From: Candidatus Gastranaerophilales bacterium
GTDB taxonomy: Bacteria; Cyanobacteriota; Vampirovibrionia; Gastranaerophilales; Gastranaerophilaceae
Direction: 5' to 3'
Length of the DNA: 6,236 bases
Assembly (NCBI GenBank): GCA_900772035.1
Contig: CAAGQE010000118.1
Coordinates: forward strand, 1 to 6,236
Part shown: positions 1-5,654 of the stretch, one piece after another
How positions within the stretch are numbered: position 1 is the first letter of the stretch
How the letters are laid out: every line of letters begins with the position of its first letter
The notes under the pieces: model-generated
What the model was told of the DNA's origin: nothing
Databases searched by the model: none
The model's input: only the letters and a program-made list of their open reading frames with translations
Translations under genes and position numbers: made by a program

Positions 1-381
1 ATGCACTCTTTGACGAGGGAAACTTACAACAAAATCGTTTTGGGCGGCGATTACGACAAGGTTATGTCGAACTTAATATTCCTTTCAAAATTGAAAAAAT
101 CCAACGGCTTTGACTTCTTCTGGTTGAATTTCGTCGTAAATTCGTATAATTATCACGAAATGGTCGAGTTTCAAGAATTTGCAAACTCCATAGGCGCAAT
201 GGTGAATTTTTGGGAATATCGAAAATGGGGCAATGCCAAACTCGACGAAAGATACGATGAAGTCGCGATTTTTGAGCCTTATCACAAGGATTACAAAAAA
301 TATCTCAAAGTTATCAAAAATAAGATTTTTGACAGTCCGAACTGCAATATTAACGCAAAGTTAAAACCGCTTGAGGGTTAG
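1..381 (+). CDS. Radical SAM protein, C-terminal part only (5' end outside window)
   Basis: The reading frame is open from the first base of the window, and the ATG at position 1 is probably an internal methionine, not the start. The visible 126 residues resemble the second half of a radical SAM TIM barrel. The opening residues (HSLTRETYNKIVLGGDYDKV) match the familiar 'S-x-ETY-x-KI-GG-x-[FY]-x-K' strand and helix that follow the SAM-binding half in SPASM/Twitch-type enzymes. They are followed by a hydrophobic strand (FFWLNFVVN), a helix (EMVEFQEFANSIGA) and another strand. The tail near residues 108-120 resembles the '[IF]-x-D-P-x-[VC]-x-[LI]' end seen in stand-alone relatives. No cysteine-rich SPASM segment follows; only one Cys (residue 115) is seen, so an auxiliary cluster domain is unlikely downstream. 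The 4Fe-4S motif CxxxCxxC would lie upstream of the window. The substrate cannot be told. The gene ends TAG at 379-381, overlapping the stop of the convergent trmFO gene. Confidence 0.75.
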   Translation: MHSLTRETYNKIVLGGDYDKVMSNLIFLSKLKKSNGFDFFWLNFVVNSYNYHEMVEFQEFANSIGAMVNFWEYRKWGNAKLDERYDEVAIFEPYHKDYKKYLKVIKNKIFDSPNCNINAKLKPLEG

Positions 382-1688
382 AAATCGCTGTCAACGAGGG
401 CTTGAAGAGTTTCGATTGCCCTTTTTGACATAAAATCCGTTTTGATTTTTTTGTTTTTGAGAATTTTTCTGTCAATTCCTGTTTTGTCGATAATTCCCCA
501 GTTTGAATTTACGGGTTGGAAATGAGTTTGTCCCTCAAATGAAATATAGTGCGTAAGTGCGCCGAGCATTGTGGTTTCGGGAAGTTCTATAAGTTTTTCG
601 TTTTTCAAAAATCTTACGGCATTTTTGCCCGCCAAAAGTCCTGTTGCGACTGCTTCCGTGTAGCCTTCCGTTCCCGTCAATTGACCTGCAAAGAAGATGT
701 TCGGATGTTTGCGCATATTCATAGTGGGGTTTAAAATTTTTGGCGAATTTATAAAGGTGTTCGCATGCATAACACCGTATCTCACGATATTTGCGTTTTC
801 AAGCGACGGAATTGATTGAAGGAGTTCTTTTTGCGCACCCCATTTCAAATTAGTTTGAAATCCGACCAAATTATACAAATCGCCTGCTTTGTCGTCTTGT
901 CTGAGCTGCACAACGGCATAATTCTCCTCGTTCGTTCTGGGGTCAACCAGTCCGACGGGCTTCATAGGTCCGAAGCGAAGCGTATCTACCCCTCTTGATG
1001 CAAGAACTTCAATCGGCAAGCACGATTCAAAGAATTTCTTCTCAAAATCTTTCAGTTCGATTTTCGGAGCATTTATCAAAATGTTGTAAAATTTTTCGTA
1101 CTGTTCTTTGTTCATAGGACAGTTGATATAGTCGTCCGTTCCCTTGCCGTAACGGTTTTGGTAAAATGCCACGTCAAAATTAATCGAAGATTTTTCGACA
1201 ATAGGTGCAATCGCATCGAAAAATTTCAATTGGTTTTCGCCCGTAAGATTAAGAATATCCTGTGCGAGTTCGGGTGAGGTCAAAGGTCCTGAGGCTACAA
1301 TGACGACACCGTCTTTCGGAATTTCGGTCAGTTTTTCTCTTTTGAAATTAATATTCGGATGATTTTCAATCATATCTTGGATTTTTTGAGAAAAACCTTC
1401 TCTGTCAACGGCAAGAGCCGCACCTGCGGGAACTTTGCATTCAAATGCCGTTTTCATGAGATAGGAATTAAGAATTTTTAATTCAGCCTTTAACAAACCG
1501 CTCGCAACGGTTTCGTCGTATGAACCCAAACTGTTTGAACAAACGAGTTCTGCGGGCTTTGATGTTTTGTGTGCGCCTGTTGTAAATTCGGGGCGCATTT
1601 CGTATAAATTTACTTCTATTCCTGCATTTGCTGCCTGTAAAGCGGCTTCCGAGCCTGCAAGACCTGCTCCTATGACTGTTATTTTCAT
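378..1688 (-). CDS. trmFO: Methylenetetrahydrofolate--tRNA-(uracil-5-)-methyltransferase TrmFO
   Basis: TrmFO makes 5-methyluridine at position 54 in the T-loop of tRNA, using methylene-tetrahydrofolate as carbon donor and FADH2 as reductant; it acts in the cytoplasm. The 436-residue protein is full length for the family. It opens with an FAD-binding Rossmann motif, G7-A-G9-L-A-G12-SE, followed by the strand ending in E30-MRP. The family signature H40-K-T and the VCSNSL box put a cysteine at residue 50, and 'CLPIEVLASRG' gives a cysteine at residue 223; these correspond to the two functional cysteines described for Bacillus subtilis TrmFO (C53 and C226). 'FAGQLTGTEGYTEAVATG' near residues 335-352 is the C-terminal FAD-binding signature. 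The start at 1688 places the Rossmann motif at the extreme N terminus and has an AGGA ribosome site seven bases upstream. The gene is divergent from the CpaE-like gene and convergent with the radical SAM gene, so it appears to be transcribed alone. Nothing suggests decay. Confidence 0.97.
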   Translation of the reverse strand: MKITVIGAGLAGSEAALQAANAGIEVNLYEMRPEFTTGAHKTSKPAELVCSNSLGSYDETVASGLLKAELKILNSYLMKTAFECKVPAGAALAVDREGFSQKIQDMIENHPNINFKREKLTEIPKDGVVIVASGPLTSPELAQDILNLTGENQLKFFDAIAPIVEKSSINFDVAFYQNRYGKGTDDYINCPMNKEQYEKFYNILINAPKIELKDFEKKFFESCLPIEVLASRGVDTLRFGPMKPVGLVDPRTNEENYAVVQLRQDDKAGDLYNLVGFQTNLKWGAQKELLQSIPSLENANIVRYGVMHANTFINSPKILNPTMNMRKHPNIFFAGQLTGTEGYTEAVATGLLAGKNAVRFLKNEKLIELPETTMLGALTHYISFEGQTHFQPVNSNWGIIDKTGIDRKILKNKKIKTDFMSKRAIETLQALVDSDF

Positions 1689-1695
1689 TCTGTTA

Positions 1696-1699
1696 TCCT
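1696..1699 (-). promoter_or_regulatory. Ribosome binding site of trmFO
   Basis: On the minus strand AGGA lies seven bases before the ATG at 1688. It supports that start and contrasts with the opposite gene, which has no such site. Confidence 0.6.
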
Positions 1700-1709
1700 A
1701 TTTTTTATA

Positions 1710-1715
1710 ATTATA
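1710..1715 (-). promoter_or_regulatory. Putative -10 box of the trmFO promoter
   Basis: A perfect TATAAT reads on the minus strand 22 to 27 bases before the trmFO start. No good -35 hexamer is seen 16-18 bases upstream, so this is a sequence-only candidate in a very AT-rich spacer. A second TATAAT on the plus strand (1706-1711) overlaps it and also lacks a -35 partner. Confidence 0.35.
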
Positions 1716-1744
1716 TTAACAAAAAAGCCGAAATATAGTAAAAT
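1716..1744 (+). promoter_or_regulatory. Putative sigma-70-type promoter for the CpaE-like/CpaF-like operon
   Basis: TTAACA (1716-1721, five of six matches to the -35 consensus) is followed after exactly 17 bases by TAAAAT (1739-1744, five of six matches to the -10 consensus). Transcription would start about seven bases after the -10 box, near 1750-1752, which is at the ATG itself. It overlaps the divergent trmFO promoter region, so the two could interfere. The AT-rich background makes chance matches possible. Confidence 0.4.
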
Positions 1745-1751
1745 AATTTCT

Positions 1752-2885
1752 ATGATGAAAACGTTAAAAGTATTTATTGTAGAAAAAGATGAGATGACCG
1801 TAGAAATCATCAAAGGTTATCTTCAAGAAACGGGTTATGAGTACACGCTCGAAGTTGCCCAAAACCTTGAAGACATTGTGCCTTTGTTGGATTTGTCCGC
1901 GTTAAATCTCTGTATCGTTGATGTTACGGATAATGAAGACGTTTCTATCGCGCAGATGGATTCTATCGAGTCCGACCATCCGAACTGCAAGTTTGTGGTG
2001 ACGGCTTATAATCTCAAAACGGATTATATCGTTAAATTTTTGCGCAAAAGCAAAAAAGATTTCATCGACAAGCCGATTGCCAAAACACGTTTTATTTCTG
2101 TTATTAAAGAAATTGTTGATAAAAAACTTTCCGAACAGGATTTTTCGGGACAGGGAAAAATTATCTCTGTTTTCTCAAACAAAGGCGGCTTGGGTAAAAC
2201 AACCGTTGCGGTCAATTTGGCTTGGGAACTCGGAAATACTTGTCCGTCGGAAAAAGTTGCAATTGTTGATATGAATATGTTTTTGGGCGACGTGACGACG
2301 TTTTTGGATACAACACCGCCTTATGATATGAATTTCATTATCGAAAAATTGGAGCAGGTTGAAGATATTACGGAATTGGCTACAAGATACGGGAACTCAA
2401 ATCTTTATATAATCGCCGATTCGCCATACAGAGAAATTGCAACAAATATTTCCAAAGAAGATGTTTTGAAACTTTTCAATGTTTTGCGCAAAAAATTCAA
2501 ATATATTGTTGTGGATAATTCTTCCGCAATGACTGTCAAAACTAAAAATACGTTGGATTTATCCGACCTTATTTTGCTCGTTACGGAGGCAAATCTTCCG
2601 ACTTTGAGAAATTGCAAACGTACTTTGGATTTCTTCGGAAGAATTGGCTTGAAAGAAAAAACACAAATAGTGTTAAACAGATTTTCTTACGATGATGATT
2701 GCAAAACGGAAGATGTTGTTAATGTTTTAAATACGGGTATTTTTGCAAAACTTCCGAACGATTGGCTTACTGCAATGGAATCCGTAAACGGCGGTTTGAC
2801 AATCGGGGAATGCGCTCCCGATACGGATATTAACGATGCGTATATCGAATTTGCGCAAATGGTTGTGAAAAAATTATGTCGTTAA
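1752..2885 (+). CDS. CpaE/TadZ-like protein: receiver domain plus MinD/ParA-type ATPase
   Basis: This 377-residue protein has the architecture of CpaE/TadZ, the cytoplasmic localisation ATPases of Tad pilus systems. Residues 5-125 form a response-regulator receiver fold: hydrophobic strand then acidic residues E11/D13/E14, D57 at the phosphoacceptor position (CIVD57), T84 (FVVT84) and K107 (FIDK107P). Residues 136-377 form a SIMIBI-type ATPase with the deviant Walker A 'NKGGLGKTT' (K144 signature lysine, K149 P-loop lysine), Walker A' at D173 followed by the CpaE-like 'LGDVTTFLD', Walker B at D255 (YIVVD) and 'VTEANLPTLRNCKR', which matches the CpaE signature after Walker B. All nucleotide-binding residues appear intact, so it should bind ATP and probably dimerise. 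The start at 1752 is the first of two tandem ATG codons (1752, 1755) and has no Shine-Dalgarno site. Its last 10 bases overlap the next gene. A plain MinD is less likely, given the receiver domain and the CpaF-like partner. Confidence 0.85.
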   Translation: MMKTLKVFIVEKDEMTVEIIKGYLQETGYEYTLEVAQNLEDIVPLLDLSALNLCIVDVTDNEDVSIAQMDSIESDHPNCKFVVTAYNLKTDYIVKFLRKSKKDFIDKPIAKTRFISVIKEIVDKKLSEQDFSGQGKIISVFSNKGGLGKTTVAVNLAWELGNTCPSEKVAIVDMNMFLGDVTTFLDTTPPYDMNFIIEKLEQVEDITELATRYGNSNLYIIADSPYREIATNISKEDVLKLFNVLRKKFKYIVVDNSSAMTVKTKNTLDLSDLILLVTEANLPTLRNCKRTLDFFGRIGLKEKTQIVLNRFSYDDDCKTEDVVNVLNTGIFAKLPNDWLTAMESVNGGLTIGECAPDTDINDAYIEFAQMVVKKLCR

Positions 2886-4858
2886 AAAGCAGATTACAAA
2901 AAAGCAGAGAAGCAAAGACTTTCAGTTTTACGGATACTGACTGTGATTTGCTTGCGTATTTTGAAGCCCATGCGGAATTGGACGCGGTTACGGTTTATGC
3001 TCACGACAGAATTTTCGGCGAAAAAAACGGAGTTCAACAAAAAATTTCTCTCTCTTTCCCGACCAAGGAGAATTATCTCGCGGAAATCAGAAAAATTACC
3101 TCTTTGCACGATGTTTTGCTTAACGAAACAAATCCGCACGTTGTGATTAACACCCAAACAGGGGCGCAAATTAACATCTGCGTTTCGCCTATGGTGACAT
3201 CTGAGCCGTTTGTTTCTTTGTCAAGAAGACGGGGGCAAAGAAATATTTTGCAAAACAAGTTAATAAGCAGCGAAATTGCCGTGTATTTGTCCGAGTGTTT
3301 GGACCAAAACGCAAATATCTTTATCGCAGGAAATGCTTCTGTTGACAAAATTTCGGTTATGAAAACCCTTGTCGGACTGCAAGGGGAAAACAAGAAATTA
3401 ATTATCTGTGAAAACGGTGCGAGTATGAAACTCAATAAACCTTGCGTTGCAACGTTTTCTAAAGATTTGTTGAAGGATTTTATCGGTTTTAATTACGATA
3501 ATATTTTTTGTCCCGAAACAAACGTCGATGATTTGGTGAATATTTTCAGACTGATAATTTCGGGCTGTCATGGTTTTATGGTGTCTCTTTCGGTTAAAAG
3601 CGGCGCGGAAATCCTCTCTGCCGTCAGAAATATGATTTTGCTCTCAAATATTAATCTTTTTGAGGAAAATGCGGACTTTTTGGCTACTTCTTCAATGGAT
3701 GTCGTGGTTTCGGTCGATTTGATCGAAAACAACGAGGTCAGAATTACCAAAGTTTCCGAAATGTCTAAAAATATGAAAAACGAAATTGTTTTGAAAGACA
3801 TTTTTGTTTGGAATAAACTCGAAAATTCGCATGTTTCCACGGGAAATCAGTCGAAATTTTATAATTTTGAAAACTCCAAAAAATTCAATCCCGAATTTTT
3901 GGAAGAGGGCTACAAGCACGATTATGCCGAAGATATTTTGAAAGAAGATGACGATATCTTTGAAATCACACCCGTTTCGACGAATAATTTTGAAAATTCT
4001 TTGGCTCAAAATGAAATCACTATTGAAAATACCGACGGAAATGAGCAATCGGACATTGAGCCAAGTGCCCTGTCGGAACCTGCTAAAGAACCGATTGAAG
4101 AGGTACAGGAGCCGACGGTTGAAGAGCCTGTTCCCGAAAAGAAGAGCAAACTTCAAAAATTAAAAGAGAAATTAAAACGTGACAAAGAATTAGCGAATAA
4201 ATCGGAAACGGCAGAGGTTCAGTCTGACGTTCGTACAGATACGGAACCTTCCGAAACGGTTGAAGTGCCCGAAGTTCCCGAAACGCCGAGTGTAGAAGAT
4301 GATGTTTTGGCGGAACTTGTTCAAGATGCCGAAGATTTTCAGCATTTAAACAAATTTGAAACTCCCAAAGAGTTTGACCTTTCGCAAAACGAAGATGACG
4401 GCTTGGAACAATCACAACCGACGGAAGAAGATGTGCCCGTTGACGATGAGGTTGAAACGGCAGAGATTGTTGATGAAAACGACAATGACACTTCCAACGA
4501 GGGGCTTTTTGCGAGCGAAAGCGATGATTTTTCGGACGAGCCTGTTTATTCTCAACCGAAAATCAGAAATATTTTGGAAGATTATGATGACGAAGATAAG
4601 CAAGAGTCGTCCTCGGAGGTTATTGATGCTCAATTTGTTGAGGAAGAACAACCTCTGGCTGACGGGCATGCCGATTTGAATACCGAATTGACACAAGAAG
4701 AAATCAAAGAGGAAGAAGATATTCTCTCAAAGTACGAAAACGCGGAAGAAGAGCCGAAAGCGCCGATTGATCCCGAACTTTTTGCCGAGATAAAAAATGT
4801 TGATGTCGACGATTATTCGGATGCGGATTTGACAGATATTCCCGATTCGGATATTTAG
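2876..4858 (+). CDS. Degenerate CpaF/TadA-like ATPase (likely pseudo-ATPase) with long acidic C-terminal tail
   Basis: The protein has 660 residues. Residues about 20-312 follow the CpaF (Tad/type II/IV secretion ATPase) pattern: an N-terminal domain (DAVTVYAHD-RIF, then 'NPHVVINTQTGAQINICVSP' matching the CpaF 'P-x-x-[DV]-x-x-x-x-[DT]G-x-[RQ]-[VI]N' region), an arginine-rich stretch 117-122, then the RecA-like half ending 'DVVVSVDLIENNEVRITKVSEM' and 'IVLKDIFVWN'. Key motifs are altered: the expected GGTGSGKTT is GNASVDKIS at 152-160, keeping only one Gly and K158; the Walker B region has PE (E214) instead of GE and lacks the preceding Arg-rich box; the 'T-x-H-A-N' His box is replaced by SLSVK (237-241), although G230-x-H-G233 remains. 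Residues 324-660 are low-complexity, rich in Glu/Asp, with Glu-Pro runs (395-420) and one basic helix (422-442). The start at 2876 overlaps the CpaE-like gene by 10 bases without a ribosome site, implying translational coupling. There is no frameshift, so it looks maintained, not dead. Family assignment is by motif reading and order, hence moderately sure. Confidence 0.7.
   Translation: MSLKSRLQKSREAKTFSFTDTDCDLLAYFEAHAELDAVTVYAHDRIFGEKNGVQQKISLSFPTKENYLAEIRKITSLHDVLLNETNPHVVINTQTGAQINICVSPMVTSEPFVSLSRRRGQRNILQNKLISSEIAVYLSECLDQNANIFIAGNASVDKISVMKTLVGLQGENKKLIICENGASMKLNKPCVATFSKDLLKDFIGFNYDNIFCPETNVDDLVNIFRLIISGCHGFMVSLSVKSGAEILSAVRNMILLSNINLFEENADFLATSSMDVVVSVDLIENNEVRITKVSEMSKNMKNEIVLKDIFVWNKLENSHVSTGNQSKFYNFENSKKFNPEFLEEGYKHDYAEDILKEDDDIFEITPVSTNNFENSLAQNEITIENTDGNEQSDIEPSALSEPAKEPIEEVQEPTVEEPVPEKKSKLQKLKEKLKRDKELANKSETAEVQSDVRTDTEPSETVEVPEVPETPSVEDDVLAELVQDAEDFQHLNKFETPKEFDLSQNEDDGLEQSQPTEEDVPVDDEVETAEIVDENDNDTSNEGLFASESDDFSDEPVYSQPKIRNILEDYDDEDKQESSSEVIDAQFVEEEQPLADGHADLNTELTQEEIKEEEDILSKYENAEEEPKAPIDPELFAEIKNVDVDDYSDADLTDIPDSDI
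3845..4855 (+). other. Acidic, probably disordered tail region of the CpaF-like protein
   Basis: Residues 324-660 have few aromatic residues, many Glu/Asp, and Glu-Pro repeats (residues 395-396, 401-402, 405-406, 412-413, 417-418). Short acidic-hydrophobic motifs recur: EDDDIFEI (357-364), EDDVLAEL (474-481) and EEDILSKY (613-620). One basic segment at 422-442 interrupts the acid run. Ordinary CpaF proteins end soon after the RecA fold. The region is probably an unstructured linker or interaction platform; this role is inferred from composition. Confidence 0.7.
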
Positions 4859-4902
4859 TTTGTTACAAAACTTCGTTTTTAATTTCTTGTTATCAGTAGT
4901 GT

Positions 4903-4927
4903 TCGGATGATTTTTAATATTATCCGA
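4903..4927 (+). repeat. Inverted repeat in the spacer before the LysM gene
   Basis: TCGGATGA (4903-4910) pairs with TTATCCGA (4920-4927) over eight positions with one G-U pair, leaving a nine-base AT-rich loop. No U-run follows, so it is a poor terminator. It could be an operator or an mRNA hairpin. The rest of the 140-base spacer (4859-4998) shows no gene and no convincing promoter. Confidence 0.4.
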
Positions 4928-4986
4928 CAGAGCAACTTGCAAAAAGGTTGACTTTGGAGAATGTTGGTTGGAACATGAGTTTAGTC

Positions 4987-4992
4987 AAGGGG
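4987..4992 (+). promoter_or_regulatory. Ribosome binding site deciding the LysM gene start
   Basis: AAGGGG is followed after six bases by the ATG at 4999. In-frame alternatives upstream, TTG at 4948 and ATG at 4975, have no comparable site (GGAGA at 4956-4960 is about 14 bases from 4975), so 4999 is preferred. Confidence 0.65.
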
Positions 4993-4998
4993 AATGAT

Positions 4999-5592
4999 AT
5001 GAAAAACTCAACACTCAACAGATCTATGTTGTCCGGCGAGAATATGGCAGTTTTGGCGGAATTAAAATCCCAAAACGAAGATGTTGCCGAAGTTAAACAG
5101 GTTAATAACGCTTCAATGAGGTCAAAACAAGAAGAATTAGACTTCTTATGGCAAAATCTCAAGGTCAACACAAAGGAAGAAAAATCTCCCGGAATATATA
5201 TTTTAGCAGGCTTTATTGCAGGCGCATTAAGCATGTTTATCATGACTGCAATGCTCAGTATCTTTACTTTTTCAAGTCCTGACAGTTCTTCTTTCCAAGA
5301 AAGAAAAATTATCAAGAAAGAAAGAGGCTCTTTTACAAACTCTGATGAAAAAGTTGCTCCGGTTAAGGAAACCGCAAAAGATATGACTCCCGAAGAAGTC
5401 GTTATGAGTACACCGTCAGTTATCAACGACACATACAAAGTTAAATCGGGTGATTCATTGGAAGCAATTTCGGTTAAATTCTACGGTCAGGCTTCACCTG
5501 CCAATACAAAGAAATTGCAAGAGGCTAACAATCTTTCCAGCCCTCACGCAATCAGAGCAGGTCAAACGCTTACAATTCCGTTGAATATGTAG
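4999..5592 (+). CDS. Single-pass membrane protein with C-terminal LysM domain
   Basis: From the ATG at 4999 the protein has 197 residues in three parts. Residues 1-62 are polar and charged, with no signal peptide, and the stretch before the membrane is acidic/lysine-rich. Residues about 66-91 form one hydrophobic transmembrane helix (IYILAGFIAGALSMFIMTAM and on). Residues 92-143 are a polar linker with a lysine/arginine-rich start (RKIIKKER). Residues 145-195 are a LysM domain: TYKVKSGDSLEAIS at the front, FYG, the central 'LQEANNLSS' and the closing 'IRAGQTLTIP'. LysM domains bind the N-acetylglucosamine-containing glycan of peptidoglycan. The likely orientation is N terminus in the cytoplasm, LysM outside, although the cluster of Lys/Arg just after the helix argues somewhat against this. 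The gene follows the CpaF-like gene in the same direction after 140 bases and ends at a strong terminator. The specific function is unknown; co-transcription with the ATPase pair is possible but not shown. Confidence 0.85.
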   Translation: MKNSTLNRSMLSGENMAVLAELKSQNEDVAEVKQVNNASMRSKQEELDFLWQNLKVNTKEEKSPGIYILAGFIAGALSMFIMTAMLSIFTFSSPDSSSFQERKIIKKERGSFTNSDEKVAPVKETAKDMTPEEVVMSTPSVINDTYKVKSGDSLEAISVKFYGQASPANTKKLQEANNLSSPHAIRAGQTLTIPLNM

Positions 5593-5602
5593 TTCAAATT
5601 TA

Positions 5603-5631
5603 AAAAAGGTCGCAGTTAAAGCGGCCTTTTT
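5603..5631. terminator. Rho-independent terminator, usable in both directions
   Basis: AAAAAGGTCGC (5603-5613), a seven-base loop, and GCGGCCTTTTT (5621-5631) form an 11-pair stem with one G-U pair, with T-runs on both strands. It lies 10 bases after the LysM stop and 24 bases beyond the stop of the convergent radical SAM gene, so it probably ends both transcripts. Confidence 0.85.
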
Positions 5632-5654
5632 ACTTTCCGAAATTTTATTTATTT

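Noticed and set aside
3692..4156. A 154-codon minus-strand frame within the CpaF-like gene
   Set aside because: Phe/Arg/Ile-rich product typical of the reverse complement of a Glu/Asp/Lys-rich coding region; no start signals and no family resemblance.
4867..4879. Small AAAAC-TTC-GTTTT hairpin just after the CpaF-like stop, as a terminator
   Set aside because: Only five pairs, four of them A-T, with a three-base loop; too weak to be called a terminator.
4948..4998. Earlier starts for the LysM protein (TTG at 4948, ATG at 4975)
   Set aside because: Neither has a well-spaced ribosome site, whereas the ATG at 4999 has AAGGGG six bases upstream. The 4975 start is not fully excluded.
4920..5438. 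A 172-codon minus-strand frame lying opposite the LysM gene
   Set aside because: It is fully antisense to a gene with a clear membrane helix and LysM domain, has no ribosome site I can see and no recognisable motif; it is explained by the codon bias of the real gene.
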